From Ketobacter sp. MCCC 1A13808 (lineage in GTDB: Bacteria; Pseudomonadota; Gammaproteobacteria; Pseudomonadales; Ketobacteraceae), in assembly GCF_009746715.1 (NCBI RefSeq), contig NZ_VRKW01000013.1:43182-107181 (forward strand): a DNA stretch of 64,000 nucleotides, read 5' to 3'. Positions 29,864-39,008 of the stretch are shown one piece after another. The translations under genes were made by a program, and so were the position numbers. Under the pieces are notes generated by a model. It made no database searches and was not told the DNA's origin. It was given only the letters and a program-made list of their open reading frames with translations. Within the stretch, counting starts at the first letter, position 1. The number at the start of each line of letters is the position of its first letter.

Positions 29864-30439
29864 TCAATTTAAATTAGAGGCGTGAGAACAATCCCGGTGC
29901 CATTGGTAAGGTTCAAAAGCATCGTCCAATGTCAGCGAGAGGGCGTTACTTACGTAATTGGTGAACGTTTTCACGCTCACTCCCAGCGCCAATTCAAAAA
30001 ACTGGGCTTTTGAATAACCCTGCTCCAAAAAATTCATTAAGGTACTTTGATCGATGCGTCCACGACAGCAAACAAGTTCAACGACAACTCTCTGAAGAAT
30101 GTGATAACGGGGATCTCGAATGGGCTCTTGGTTTCTAATGGCAAGGATGATCTGTTGCTGAATACCCAGCGTTTGCGACATCAGTGTGTGTCCGGAAACA
30201 CAATAATCGCAGCCGTTTTCAACACTGGTCACCATCAAAATGACCTGTTGCTCCTCGGGCGAGAATGAGGAATCACGAAACATATTGTTAATCGCCAATA
30301 GTCCAGCGAGTGCGTGATGGGATTCAGCAGTTACAGCATATATATTAGGAACGAAGCCGATTGAGTCAGCGACGCTTTCAAGCAATTTCTTTGTGTGATC
30401 CGGCACTGATGCCATTGTATGAATATCTACGTTAAACAT
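29864..30439 (-). CDS. AhpD-like carboxymuconolactone decarboxylase family protein
   Basis: The 191-residue product has the AhpD-type redox motif CDYCVSGHT (Cys-x-x-Cys and His, about residues 92-100) after EEQQVILMVTSVENG, as in uncharacterised peroxidase-related enzymes. It may act as an alkylhydroperoxidase-like reductase. AAGGAG lies seven bases before the ATG. It diverges from the HxlR gene across a likely operator. Confidence 0.86.
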   Translation of the reverse strand: MFNVDIHTMASVPDHTKKLLESVADSIGFVPNIYAVTAESHHALAGLLAINNMFRDSSFSPEEQQVILMVTSVENGCDYCVSGHTLMSQTLGIQQQIILAIRNQEPIRDPRYHILQRVVVELVCCRGRIDQSTLMNFLEQGYSKAQFFELALGVSVKTFTNYVSNALSLTLDDAFEPYQWHRDCSHASNLN

Positions 30440-30515
30440 GGTTATCTCCTTGAAGTGGCATTAAGTTCAAGGCCAGTGTGACTCATCCGATCGAGGCATA
30501 TTACTTCTACACCAA

Positions 30516-30546
30516 TAGCAACCAACTATACTTTGTGAAGTTGCTA
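30516..30546. promoter_or_regulatory. Likely HxlR operator
   Basis: TAGCAAC (30516-30522) and GTTGCTA (30540-30546) form a perfect seven-bp inverted repeat with a 17-bp spacer, in the short region between the AhpD-like and HxlR genes. Dyads of this kind are usual for dimeric winged-helix regulators. Confidence 0.5.
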
Positions 30547-30598
30547 ACTCTTTTTTTTGAAGCTACATTGTGAAAAACACCCCCAAAAGGACGCCCCC

Positions 30599-31276
30599 AT
30601 GCAATTCGGCCAGTTTTGTCCTATCGCTAAAACCACAGAAATTCTTGGAGAAAAGTGGACCATATTGATATTGCGCGAGATTCTGATGGGAAGTACACGT
30701 TTCAATGAACTACAGCGGGGACTGAGCATGATATCCCCTGCAGTCCTAAGCAAACGGCTAAGCTCACTTGATGAATATGGCTTGATTATTAAAAAGAAGA
30801 TTCATGGCCAAAAAGGGTACGAGTATTTCCCTTCCTCGGCGGCTAAAGAGCTGCTACCCATTTTCATTGAGCTCGGCAACTGGGGCATGCGCTGGACACG
30901 AGAACATCTTACCGATATTGATTTCGATGTGGATTTCCTGATGCTTTATCTACAAAGGAGCATTTTGCCAGAGAAGATACCGGGTGCCAAAGCCACTATC
31001 CGCTTTCAATTTACGGATGTGAAAGCACAATCCGATTGGTGGGTGCTTATCGATGGGGATATTATTGATGTGTGCACGAAGGACCCATGCAGAGAAGTAG
31101 ATGTATACTTTACTTGTTCAGTAAAATGCCTGTCTGATATATGGATGGGCGAAACGAGCTATAAAAAAGAAATTCGCGCCGGTAATTTAAAACTAGTCGG
31201 ACACCGATCTTTCACCCGTGATGTTACAGTCTGGATGTCAAACTGTCAGTTTGCGAACACAAAACCAACAGAATGA
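30599..31276 (+). CDS. HxlR family regulator with SCP2-like C-terminal domain
   Basis: From the ATG at 30599 (AAAGGA eight bases upstream) the product has 225 residues. The N-terminal half is HxlR winged helix: FCPIAKTTEILGEKWTILIL, STRFNELQRGLSMISPAVLSKRL. The C-terminal half (about 125-225) resembles an SCP2 sterol-carrier-like domain (WWVLIDGDIIDVC, SYKKEIRAGNLKLVGH), suggesting a hydrophobic ligand. The conserved N-terminal Cys in FCPIA may sense redox state. It is divergent from the AhpD-like gene. Confidence 0.85.
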   Translation: MQFGQFCPIAKTTEILGEKWTILILREILMGSTRFNELQRGLSMISPAVLSKRLSSLDEYGLIIKKKIHGQKGYEYFPSSAAKELLPIFIELGNWGMRWTREHLTDIDFDVDFLMLYLQRSILPEKIPGAKATIRFQFTDVKAQSDWWVLIDGDIIDVCTKDPCREVDVYFTCSVKCLSDIWMGETSYKKEIRAGNLKLVGHRSFTRDVTVWMSNCQFANTKPTE

Positions 31277-31322
31277 AATGCATTATGAGATTCCCAAAGT
31301 CGAAACCAGGGTTGTTGTTCGA

Positions 31323-31370
31323 CCTCCACTCGGCACCTGAAAAATATAAACCCTCGCCTCTTCCTGCACT
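31323..31370 (-). repeat. Degenerate second copy of the MoaD-like gene's 3' end
   Basis: These 48 bases match 32011-32058, the end of the MoaD-like gene, at 43 of 48 positions. Read leftward, the copy still encodes VQEEARVYIF then QVPSGG in place of QALSGG, but the stop codon is lost. The two copies enclose the lipoprotein gene as direct repeats. Confidence 0.8.
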
Positions 31371-31387
31371 TGTCCTGTCTAGTTTGA

Positions 31388-31885
31388 TCACTTTAAAAGA
31401 TTGGCTATGCGTCCTTCAAAAATAGCCTTGCACTCCGCAGCCAGCTCACTTCCGTTACTCACCTCGGAATCAAGTGCCACCATAGCCGAAGATATAAATT
31501 CATCTACCGTTTTTTTGCTCGCTTCAACAAACGGAACGTTACATATACCGGCTAATTCAAACCCGTTATCCACAGTCCCCATAGCCATTTTCGGTTGATA
31601 GGGTATTGAACGTGCAACCATGAAATTAAGTGTTGTACTCATTCCGGCATCACTTACAGACCTCAACTGGCCTGCAACACTAAAGGCATCGGGATCCCCT
31701 TTATTTAAGCCAGTTTGCAGAATATCAATATTTTCCGTTAGAAGGTTATGGTTTGCCGCCAGCTCATCCAGATAAGCCCTGCTGCCCTTTTTGGATATTT
31801 GGCTTTCGATACTTTCGATGGTTGGATTACTCGTTGAGCAACCAATAATAAAACATGTCAATAGTGTACATACAATGAGTTTCAC
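31388..31885 (-). CDS. Small lipoprotein of unknown function
   Basis: The 165-residue product has a short signal peptide ending in the lipobox IIGC (Cys near residue 16), so it is probably a lipoprotein. The rest is helical and polar with two further cysteines (ICNVP, AECKAIF). I recognise no family. It lies between the MoaD-like gene and a decayed copy of that gene's end. Confidence 0.65.
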   Translation of the reverse strand: MKLIVCTLLTCFIIGCSTSNPTIESIESQISKKGSRAYLDELAANHNLLTENIDILQTGLNKGDPDAFSVAGQLRSVSDAGMSTTLNFMVARSIPYQPKMAMGTVDNGFELAGICNVPFVEASKKTVDEFISSAMVALDSEVSNGSELAAECKAIFEGRIANLLK

Positions 31886-32006
31886 CTCACCACCTCCAGC
31901 TTCTTAACGCTACTTTCAGATATTTTCCTACGAACAATTGGTGGAAGAACTATACACCCTTCCGATGCGTCATTTGTGATAAATTTAAAAGGCTAACAGC
32001 TTTATT

Positions 32007-32285
32007 TCAACCTCCACTCAGCGCTTGAAAAATATATACCCTGGCCTCTTCCTGCACTCGATCAGACAGGTTTTTGCGATCGATTACCAAGGTATTATTC
32101 ACGCTGATATTTACGTGTCGACGTAACGTACCACGCTCATCGAGGATGTAATCCGAGAACCCGGCGGCGATCTTGTCAACCCCGGCCAATACCTCGGCAA
32201 CAGAACCTGCAGGCACCCTTATCTCCCGGTTCTCAAGCACCGGGAAGAAACGGTAAAGATGGTGGGTCATTTCAACAATGGGCAT
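32007..32285 (-). CDS. MoaD/ThiS-like beta-grasp protein
   Basis: The 92-residue product has the ubiquitin-like beta-grasp pattern: HLYRFFPVLENREIRVPAGS, VNISVNNTLVID, and a C-terminal ARVYIFQALSGG ending in Gly-Gly, the tail that is adenylated and thiolated in MoaD and ThiS. No E1-like MoeB/ThiF or molybdopterin gene is near. It follows the BNR-propeller gene by five bases, so they are one operon. A sulfur-carrier role is inferred from the tail. Confidence 0.8.
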   Translation of the reverse strand: MPIVEMTHHLYRFFPVLENREIRVPAGSVAEVLAGVDKIAAGFSDYILDERGTLRRHVNISVNNTLVIDRKNLSDRVQEEARVYIFQALSGG

Positions 32286-32290
32286 TGCAG

Positions 32291-33475
32291 TTACCCGAAT
32301 CGAACGGAATAGACCGGCGGGAAGTTATTACCCAGGCAGCGCCAGTTTTCACCGCGGTCTTCTGACAGATACACATTGCCGGTGGTGCTGCCGAAACACA
32401 AGTCATCTCCCGACGCGTCCAGCCCATGCCGCAGCACGATATCATAGGCGTTATCCTGAGGCAGCCCGTTACGGAATGTTTGCCAGGATTTTCCGCCATC
32501 ACGGGTTTGCGCGACAAACAATCCGCCTTTAATGGCCATACGTTCAGAATCACCCCTTGCCGGCACCACCCAGGCGGTGCGTCCGTCTTCCGCGTCCACC
32601 GCAATAGGAAAGCCAAAATGCACATCCGAATTTGGCTCACTGACTTTGGTCCAGGTACGCGCACCATCGTCGCTATAAAAAACGCCGAAATGGTTTTGCT
32701 GCCAGAAGTGGTCCGGTTGCCCCTGGCTGGCGGTAATAAAATGCGGATCGTGCCCCCACTCCACATCCGGGTCGGGTAGATAATCGACCCGCATTCCGTT
32801 ATTGCGCCCCACCCAGGTTTTTCCCCCATCGCTGGTTTCCAGGACCCCTGCCGAAGAAGCCGCCACATGCAAATGATCAGGATTACGAGGATCCACGACA
32901 ATAGAATGAATGCCCGGTTCGAATACACCGTAATCGATGCTCGCCGGTGTACCACCCCAGCGGGTCTCGCTGGTAGCTTCTCCGCTAAAAAGATCCCCGC
33001 CGCGACTCTCGTGGTTCCATAGCGGACGATTAAGGTTCCAGGAATCACCACCGTCATCGCTCACGAACAATCCTCCCGGAATGGTACCTGCGTATAACCT
33101 GCCCGGTTGCGACGCTGGGCCGAAGGTAATATTCCAGATTTTATACACCGTGGCATCCTGGTACTTCGGCTCGCCCACCGGTGCTTCGGGATCAAAATCC
33201 GGTGTAGGCAAGTACTGCACAATATGGCGTGCACCTTCCGGGTACTTCAGCGACAACACATCCTCCCAACTCACACCACCGTCGCGGGAACGGGATAATT
33301 TGGGCCCCCAATGCCCATGATCCAAAGACGCCCACAGGTTTCCATCACGGGGGTCACGTGCAGCATAGCAGACAGGTATCCCCGGATGCAGGATGGGTCG
33401 CGCGTGCCACTCCGACATATTACGTTCAACGATCACAGTGCCCTTACGCGTACCCAGCAAAATAATGTTAGACAT
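32291..33475 (-). CDS. BNR/WD40-like propeller protein (sialidase-like repeats)
   Basis: The 394-residue product has several Asp-box repeats of the BNR type: SRDGGVSWEDVL, SDDGGDSWNLN, TSDGGKTWVGRN, SDDGARTWTKV, TRDGGKSWQTF and SEDRGENWRCL, spaced around a six-to-eight-bladed propeller. It has no signal peptide, so it is probably cytoplasmic. Catalytic sialidase residues cannot be confirmed. The MoaD-like gene starts five bases downstream, a conserved-looking pairing. Confidence 0.85.
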   Translation of the reverse strand: MSNIILLGTRKGTVIVERNMSEWHARPILHPGIPVCYAARDPRDGNLWASLDHGHWGPKLSRSRDGGVSWEDVLSLKYPEGARHIVQYLPTPDFDPEAPVGEPKYQDATVYKIWNITFGPASQPGRLYAGTIPGGLFVSDDGGDSWNLNRPLWNHESRGGDLFSGEATSETRWGGTPASIDYGVFEPGIHSIVVDPRNPDHLHVAASSAGVLETSDGGKTWVGRNNGMRVDYLPDPDVEWGHDPHFITASQGQPDHFWQQNHFGVFYSDDGARTWTKVSEPNSDVHFGFPIAVDAEDGRTAWVVPARGDSERMAIKGGLFVAQTRDGGKSWQTFRNGLPQDNAYDIVLRHGLDASGDDLCFGSTTGNVYLSEDRGENWRCLGNNFPPVYSVRFG

Positions 33476-33701
33476 GAAAAGAGCCTCCGAATTAAGCCAA
33501 CATCATTAGGTGTAAATTCATTTATTTAAATCCTAGTCGAAGGGAAAAGCGACATTTCGACGACAGCATGGAATTTATTTGAGTTTTGAAGACCCAATCA
33601 ACAGAGTGGCGGGATAAGTGAACCCTGGGCCAGATGTTTTATTACAAAAGTTAGGTTAAATACTATACTGGAATTATTTGCTAACCAGCTAAGGGCTCCT
33701 G

Positions 33702-35789
33702 GTGTTGAACCGAAAGTTGATTCTCCTGCACCGCGATTTATCGTTACAGTCGCGTTATGTATTAGCTATGGCTATCTTCATGCTCGCTTTTCTGCTGCGC
33801 CTTGTCGTGCTCCCAACCGATGCCGGATTGCCGTTCCTGACCCTGTATCCGGCCACTGTCGCTGTCTTTTACTTCCTGGGAACAAAACCGGGCTTGGTCG
33901 TGACCGCATTGGCGGCCCTAAGCGGATACTATGCTTTCATCCCCCCGCACTGGTCATTCTCGCTCGAAAACCGCGGCTACTATTTAGTTTCGATTTATCT
34001 GATTGGCGCAACATTGAGTGCCATCGTTATTCATCAGCTACAGCGCTACGCACAAAGTCTCCATCACACACTCGCGCAGCTACAGGACAGCGAAAATCGC
34101 TTCCGCTCTTTTATGGACTGTGGCCACTTCCTGTCGTGGATGAAAGACCATAAAGGCCGGTACGTTTATCTGAACCAACACTCTGAGAATTTTTTTGAAT
34201 TACCCCCCGGCAGCTGGCAGGGAAAATCCGATTTCGAGATATTTCCAAAAATGACCGCACTCGGATTGCAAGAAAACGACCTAAAAGTCCTGCAAACCAA
34301 TCAATCCCTCACGGTTGAGGAAACCTCCGCCAAGTCGGACGGTAAAACCTGTCATTGGTTAAGTACCAGATTCCCCTATTCCGAGTCCGCCGGCAGGCAG
34401 TATATCGGGGGCATTGCTGTCGATATCACCGAGCGCAGGCAAGCCGAGAAAATGATCGAAGATCTGGCCTTCTACGACTCGCTTACCGGGCTGCCTAACC
34501 GGCGTCTGTTAATGGACAGGCTGAAGCACATACTCGATACCCGCGCACGCCAGCCCCGCATCGGTGCCCTGCTGTTTATCGACCTGGATAACTTCAAAGC
34601 ATTAAATGATACCTACGGTCACAATCACGGCGACCTGCTATTACAGCAGGTCGCCCGACGGCTCCAGGATAATGTCCGCAAAGGTGATACCCTGGCCCGA
34701 TTGGGGGGCGATGAGTTTGTTGTCCTGCTCGAGGATTTGAATAACAATACCCTGGAGGCCGCCACCCAGGCTGAAATCTCGGGAGATAAAATTCTGCGGG
34801 TACTGGGGCTGCCCTATCTCCTTGATGGCAAAACCCATCGCAGTACACCCAGTATCGGCATCACCCTATTTGGTGACGTTCAGGAATCCATAGAAGGTCC
34901 GTTGAAACGTGCCGATTTAGCGATGTATCAGGCTAAAGCCGCCGGTCGCAATACCCTGCGCTTCTTCGATCCGCAAATACAGGCGGCAGTCACCGCGCGC
35001 TCTGAATTGGAAGCGGACCTGCGCACAGCCATCACACGACAGCAATTTATACTGCATTACCAACCTCAGATGGAAGGTACCGACCAACTCGCTGGAGCCG
35101 AAGCCCTGATACGCTGGCAGCACCCGGTACGCGGAATGGTCGCACCCGGCGAATTCATACCGATCGCTGAGGACACGGGCTTAATTCTTGATCTTGGGCG
35201 CTGGGTGCTTGAGGCCGCCTGTGCCCAATTAGCGCTGTGGGCTGGGCAACCTGAACGTGCCCGGCTGACCATTTCAGTGAATGTCAGCTCCCGCCAGTTT
35301 CGCCAGCCGGACTTCGTAAATCAGGTATCGGCGTCACTCACCAGGTCAGGAGCCAACCCCCGGCTGCTGAAACTGGAGCTGACCGAAAGCCTGTTGGTCT
35401 CTAATGTAGAAGAGGTGATCGAAAAAATGGTCGTGCTAAAGAAGAAGGGAATCAGTTTTTCACTGGACGATTTTGGCACCGGTTATTCATCACTTGCTTA
35501 TTTAAAGAGACTCCCCCTGGACCAGCTAAAAATTGATCAAAGCTTCGTGAGGGATATAGGCCTCAACGCCAACAATACGGTCATCGCTAAAACCATCATT
35601 ACGCTCGCTGGCAGCCTGGGCCTTACCGTAATTGCCGAAGGTGTTGAAACTGAAGCGCAACGCCGTTTTCTCGCTACCCATGGCTGCACTGCTTTTCAGG
35701 GCTATTTATTCAGCCGCCCACTACCCATTGACGAATTCGACAAACTTACCGAAGCCAGTACGATGGACTCCATAAATCAGCGCACGTAG
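33702..35789 (+). CDS. DUF4118-PAS-GGDEF-EAL signalling protein
   Basis: The 695-residue protein has four N-terminal membrane helices resembling DUF4118 (KdpD-type), a PAS domain (about 125-245), GGDEF (RLGGDEFVVLL, about residue 333) and EAL (GAEALIRWQHP, about 464; then DDFGTGYSSLAYLKRLP). Both active-site motifs are intact, so it could make and break cyclic di-GMP; many such proteins use only one. The start is GTG with AAGGG upstream. Confidence 0.93.
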   Translation: MLNRKLILLHRDLSLQSRYVLAMAIFMLAFLLRLVVLPTDAGLPFLTLYPATVAVFYFLGTKPGLVVTALAALSGYYAFIPPHWSFSLENRGYYLVSIYLIGATLSAIVIHQLQRYAQSLHHTLAQLQDSENRFRSFMDCGHFLSWMKDHKGRYVYLNQHSENFFELPPGSWQGKSDFEIFPKMTALGLQENDLKVLQTNQSLTVEETSAKSDGKTCHWLSTRFPYSESAGRQYIGGIAVDITERRQAEKMIEDLAFYDSLTGLPNRRLLMDRLKHILDTRARQPRIGALLFIDLDNFKALNDTYGHNHGDLLLQQVARRLQDNVRKGDTLARLGGDEFVVLLEDLNNNTLEAATQAEISGDKILRVLGLPYLLDGKTHRSTPSIGITLFGDVQESIEGPLKRADLAMYQAKAAGRNTLRFFDPQIQAAVTARSELEADLRTAITRQQFILHYQPQMEGTDQLAGAEALIRWQHPVRGMVAPGEFIPIAEDTGLILDLGRWVLEAACAQLALWAGQPERARLTISVNVSSRQFRQPDFVNQVSASLTRSGANPRLLKLELTESLLVSNVEEVIEKMVVLKKKGISFSLDDFGTGYSSLAYLKRLPLDQLKIDQSFVRDIGLNANNTVIAKTIITLAGSLGLTVIAEGVETEAQRRFLATHGCTAFQGYLFSRPLPIDEFDKLTEASTMDSINQRT

Positions 35790-35832
35790 ACCCCGCTCTT
35801 CCTACCGTAAGACTCCATGGGCCCTGGATTCC

Positions 35833-38250
35833 CTACGCACTCGCGCCGTCCAATTTTTCTTTTTCCGGCCCGAATGGTTGTGCCCAAATAATCAGAAGGG
35901 GCGTAACAAACAAGTCAGCCAGCAAGGCCAACGCAATAGTCGAGGAAAGTAAAACGCTAAACCAAAACGTGACCCCCATGGTGGACATCAACATCGCCGA
36001 CCAACCACAAGCCAAGGTGACCGAGGTAATGACCAGCGCACGTCCGGCTTCATTAAAGGTTATGACAAACGCCTTCCGGTAATCACCCACCCGCTCAAAT
36101 TCCAGTTTAAACCGAGTCATCATATGGATCGTATCATCAACCGCTATTCCTAAGGCTACAGGGGCAATTAACAATTTGCTGTAATCTAGATAAGTACCAG
36201 TCCAACCCATAAGCCCTCCAACCACCATAATCGGAGCTACATTGGGAATCATACTAATGAGGCCCATTTTAACCGAGCTAAAAATAATCGCGAACAAGAG
36301 CGTAATAACCGTCAGTGCAATACTGAACCCGAGGATCTGGCTATCGCTAATATAGGTCATTAGTTTCAAATATAACGCACCCATTCCGGTGTTCGATCTT
36401 TCACTCAAATACAATGGATTTGCGTTGAGATATTCTTGCATCTGGGCTTCGAATTTCGCCAGTTCGCTAGTATCAGTAAGTTGTGTTCTGATCTGTAACA
36501 CCGCTTGAGAGAAGTCCCTGGTCACATAGGTATACAGATCTTCTCCACCGGACAATTCATACACTAACAGATATTGAGAAATAAGATCCGCGCTCTCTGG
36601 GATGCGATAATAAGCTGGATCGTCATTATGAAAACTCTGATTGATGTCCTTTATAAGATCGACTATTGAAGTGGCTTTACGTACCAAAGGCTGATGGCCC
36701 AACACCTGACTTTGGACTCGGTCCAGTTCTGCTAAAAATTTCGGATTCTTAATACCTCCTTCCTTAGCGGTATCGAAAAGATAGGCATAGGCACTCATGC
36801 CACCCATCGTATTATCTATATGTTCAGTGTCCTTGCGAACTTTTACGCTTTTGTCAAAATCCAGCAAGTAATTGGAATCAACTTTCAGGTTCTTCAATCC
36901 CACGCCAGCGACTATAACCGTCACTGAAAAAGCCATCATGCAAATGCCGGGATTATTTAACGTAAATTGGCTGCACCGGTTGAGCATCCGGCTTAAATAA
37001 CCGGGACGTTCACGTCTGCCCGCTGATTGTTTGGCAGGCCGAATGAAAGAAAGGAAAAAGGTGAGCAAAGTGATAGAGAGAAAAAACGCGGCCAGCACCC
37101 CCAAAGAAATATAGATGGCCAGATGCGAAATGGTTTTAACCGGCGCCATTGACATGGAAAGAAAGCCGATTGCGGTGGTTATGGAAGTCAGGAGGCAAGG
37201 TGTACCCACCACATAAAGCGTATCGCGCAAGGCCATTTCGCGACTTTCATGCTTTCGTAACTGCGTCAGAAATTCAGATATAATATGCACCGCATCGGCA
37301 ACACCGATAGTAATCAACAGTGTGGGAGCCAACCCAAACATCATATCGATTGGCCAGTCCATCAAACTCATAAACGCGACGGTCACCATCACTGCTAATC
37401 CAACCACGACAATGGGGCCAACAGCACCGATGACCCGACCTCGGAAAAATATCAGAAGCAGCAGGACAATGATGGTCATACAGATGGCACCAAGCGATGT
37501 GGATTCTTTATCCAGAATACGGTTGTATGTGGCATTGATGGGTACATCGCCGGATAGATAAAAAGGAATATCGACGAATTCGGGATCTGAAAGTATTTGC
37601 GTTAAAGCGGCAGCGGATACTTGGGGATAAAGATTTTCCAATCCATCCCCGTCTTCCGGGTCCAAACGGATCTGATCAATAGGATCGGTAGATGAGCGAC
37701 TCATCTCAACGACCATCACCCCCAGCTTTTGCTCTCGGTCAAATAAGTTGTTTACATAGAGCGGCTTATTTCTAAATAAGTCCGCGAATTTCAGTAGCTG
37801 GGCCTGATCAAGAGGTAACTTGTCGCTGATTTTCCTGATATCCAGATCATCGCCGTCGGCAACCATGAGCTCAGCATTAGTAATACTTCGCACTTTTTTA
37901 ACGAACGGCACTCCCGCATCGATGGCTTTACCCAATCGATCTATTTTGCTAATAATCTGTTCGTTAAAAACGCCATGCGTAGAATCTGACGCATCAAACA
38001 TAATATATATAATTTCATCAGAGCCAAAATTATCCCGAAATACGTTATAGGCGCTATAGGTCGGATCCGATTCGTCAAAAAAAGCCTCAAAGCTATTGTC
38101 CATTCGAACTTTTTGAGCCAAGTACCCGCAAGCACCGAACGCCACGCAGCACATCAGCATCACCTGCCATTTGTGGCGGTATGACCAAATAGCGATATTA
38201 GCGAACATCTGATTCAGGCTTGCGAAACTCGCATCGCCGAGTATTTTCAT
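35833..38250 (-). CDS. RND/MMPL family exporter
   Basis: The 805-residue protein has about 12 membrane helices with two large periplasmic loops, the layout of RND superfamily exporters (COG1033). Markers are DNSFEAFFDESDPTYSAYNV in loop 1, GVADAVHIISEFL and GIAVDDTIHMMTRFK in the two sterol-sensing-like halves. Family members move lipids, hopanoids or other hydrophobic molecules to the outer membrane. No membrane fusion protein is adjacent. It lies 112 bases after lemA on the same strand. Confidence 0.87.
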   Translation of the reverse strand: MKILGDASFASLNQMFANIAIWSYRHKWQVMLMCCVAFGACGYLAQKVRMDNSFEAFFDESDPTYSAYNVFRDNFGSDEIIYIMFDASDSTHGVFNEQIISKIDRLGKAIDAGVPFVKKVRSITNAELMVADGDDLDIRKISDKLPLDQAQLLKFADLFRNKPLYVNNLFDREQKLGVMVVEMSRSSTDPIDQIRLDPEDGDGLENLYPQVSAAALTQILSDPEFVDIPFYLSGDVPINATYNRILDKESTSLGAICMTIIVLLLLIFFRGRVIGAVGPIVVVGLAVMVTVAFMSLMDWPIDMMFGLAPTLLITIGVADAVHIISEFLTQLRKHESREMALRDTLYVVGTPCLLTSITTAIGFLSMSMAPVKTISHLAIYISLGVLAAFFLSITLLTFFLSFIRPAKQSAGRRERPGYLSRMLNRCSQFTLNNPGICMMAFSVTVIVAGVGLKNLKVDSNYLLDFDKSVKVRKDTEHIDNTMGGMSAYAYLFDTAKEGGIKNPKFLAELDRVQSQVLGHQPLVRKATSIVDLIKDINQSFHNDDPAYYRIPESADLISQYLLVYELSGGEDLYTYVTRDFSQAVLQIRTQLTDTSELAKFEAQMQEYLNANPLYLSERSNTGMGALYLKLMTYISDSQILGFSIALTVITLLFAIIFSSVKMGLISMIPNVAPIMVVGGLMGWTGTYLDYSKLLIAPVALGIAVDDTIHMMTRFKLEFERVGDYRKAFVITFNEAGRALVITSVTLACGWSAMLMSTMGVTFWFSVLLSSTIALALLADLFVTPLLIIWAQPFGPEKEKLDGASA

Positions 38251-38362
38251 GGCACGGCCCTTTATTCTATTTTAATTATTAGAGCTGAATTCGAATCAAT
38301 TTAAATGCAACAATCGCCGCCACACGGCACGGGGATCGAGTTCTTATCTATTGCCGAACGAC

Positions 38363-38917
38363 TTATTTATCCCAGGGTGTGCTGGGAGATTCACGCTCGG
38401 TGGCAAGGTCCAGTTGGAAATAATCATCGCGTTTGAATTTGAATATCCCGGCAATAAGATTGCTTGGGAATTGCTGCACCTTGGTGTTAAGCAGGCGAAT
38501 CCGGCGATTAAAATTATTGCGGGCATCCGCAATATCGGATTCAACTTCATTGAGTGTTTTTTGCAGTTCCAGAAAATTGTTACTTGCTTTCAGATCCGGA
38601 TAATTCTCTGCAACGGCCAGTAAGCTACCCAGTGAACGTGTGACTTCCAGCTCTTCTTTGGTACGCTCATCGCGATCGTTACTTTCCCTGCGCTGGGCGG
38701 TTAAATTTTGTAGCGTGTCGGTTTCGTGCTGACTGTAGCCCGCCACCGCGCTGATGAGTTTCGGTATCAGGCTGGCACGTCGCTTCAGAGCCACGTCGAT
38801 GATACTCCAACCTTCTTCGATCATGTTTAAATACTTGATGAATTTGTTATAGGTGCTGATGCCCCAGGCTATGGGGACAATCACAGCAAACAGTATGAAA
38901 GGGAAATAATCCGGCAT
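38363..38917 (-). CDS. LemA family protein
   Basis: The 184-residue product has the LemA order: one N-terminal membrane helix (FPFILFAVIVPIAWG), then YNKFIKYLNMIEEGWSIIDV, LKRRASLIPKLISAV, the coiled AVAENYPDLKASNNFLELQ region and IADARNNFNRRI. LemA proteins are membrane-anchored with cytoplasmic or periplasmic helices; function is unclear. It is upstream of the RND exporter and may be co-transcribed with it. Confidence 0.9.
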   Translation of the reverse strand: MPDYFPFILFAVIVPIAWGISTYNKFIKYLNMIEEGWSIIDVALKRRASLIPKLISAVAGYSQHETDTLQNLTAQRRESNDRDERTKEELEVTRSLGSLLAVAENYPDLKASNNFLELQKTLNEVESDIADARNNFNRRIRLLNTKVQQFPSNLIAGIFKFKRDDYFQLDLATERESPSTPWDK

Positions 38918-39008
38918 TACTTAAACCTTAATTGCGTTAGCTCAATGGATACACGAGGTTATACGACAACGCCACAAACCACATGCCCGAAGATACCAGA
39001 TTCAACCG

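Noticed and set aside
32272..33057. Second long leftward frame inside the BNR gene
   Set aside because: It is out of frame with the clear Asp-box repeats and its translation is low-complexity and unlike any family.
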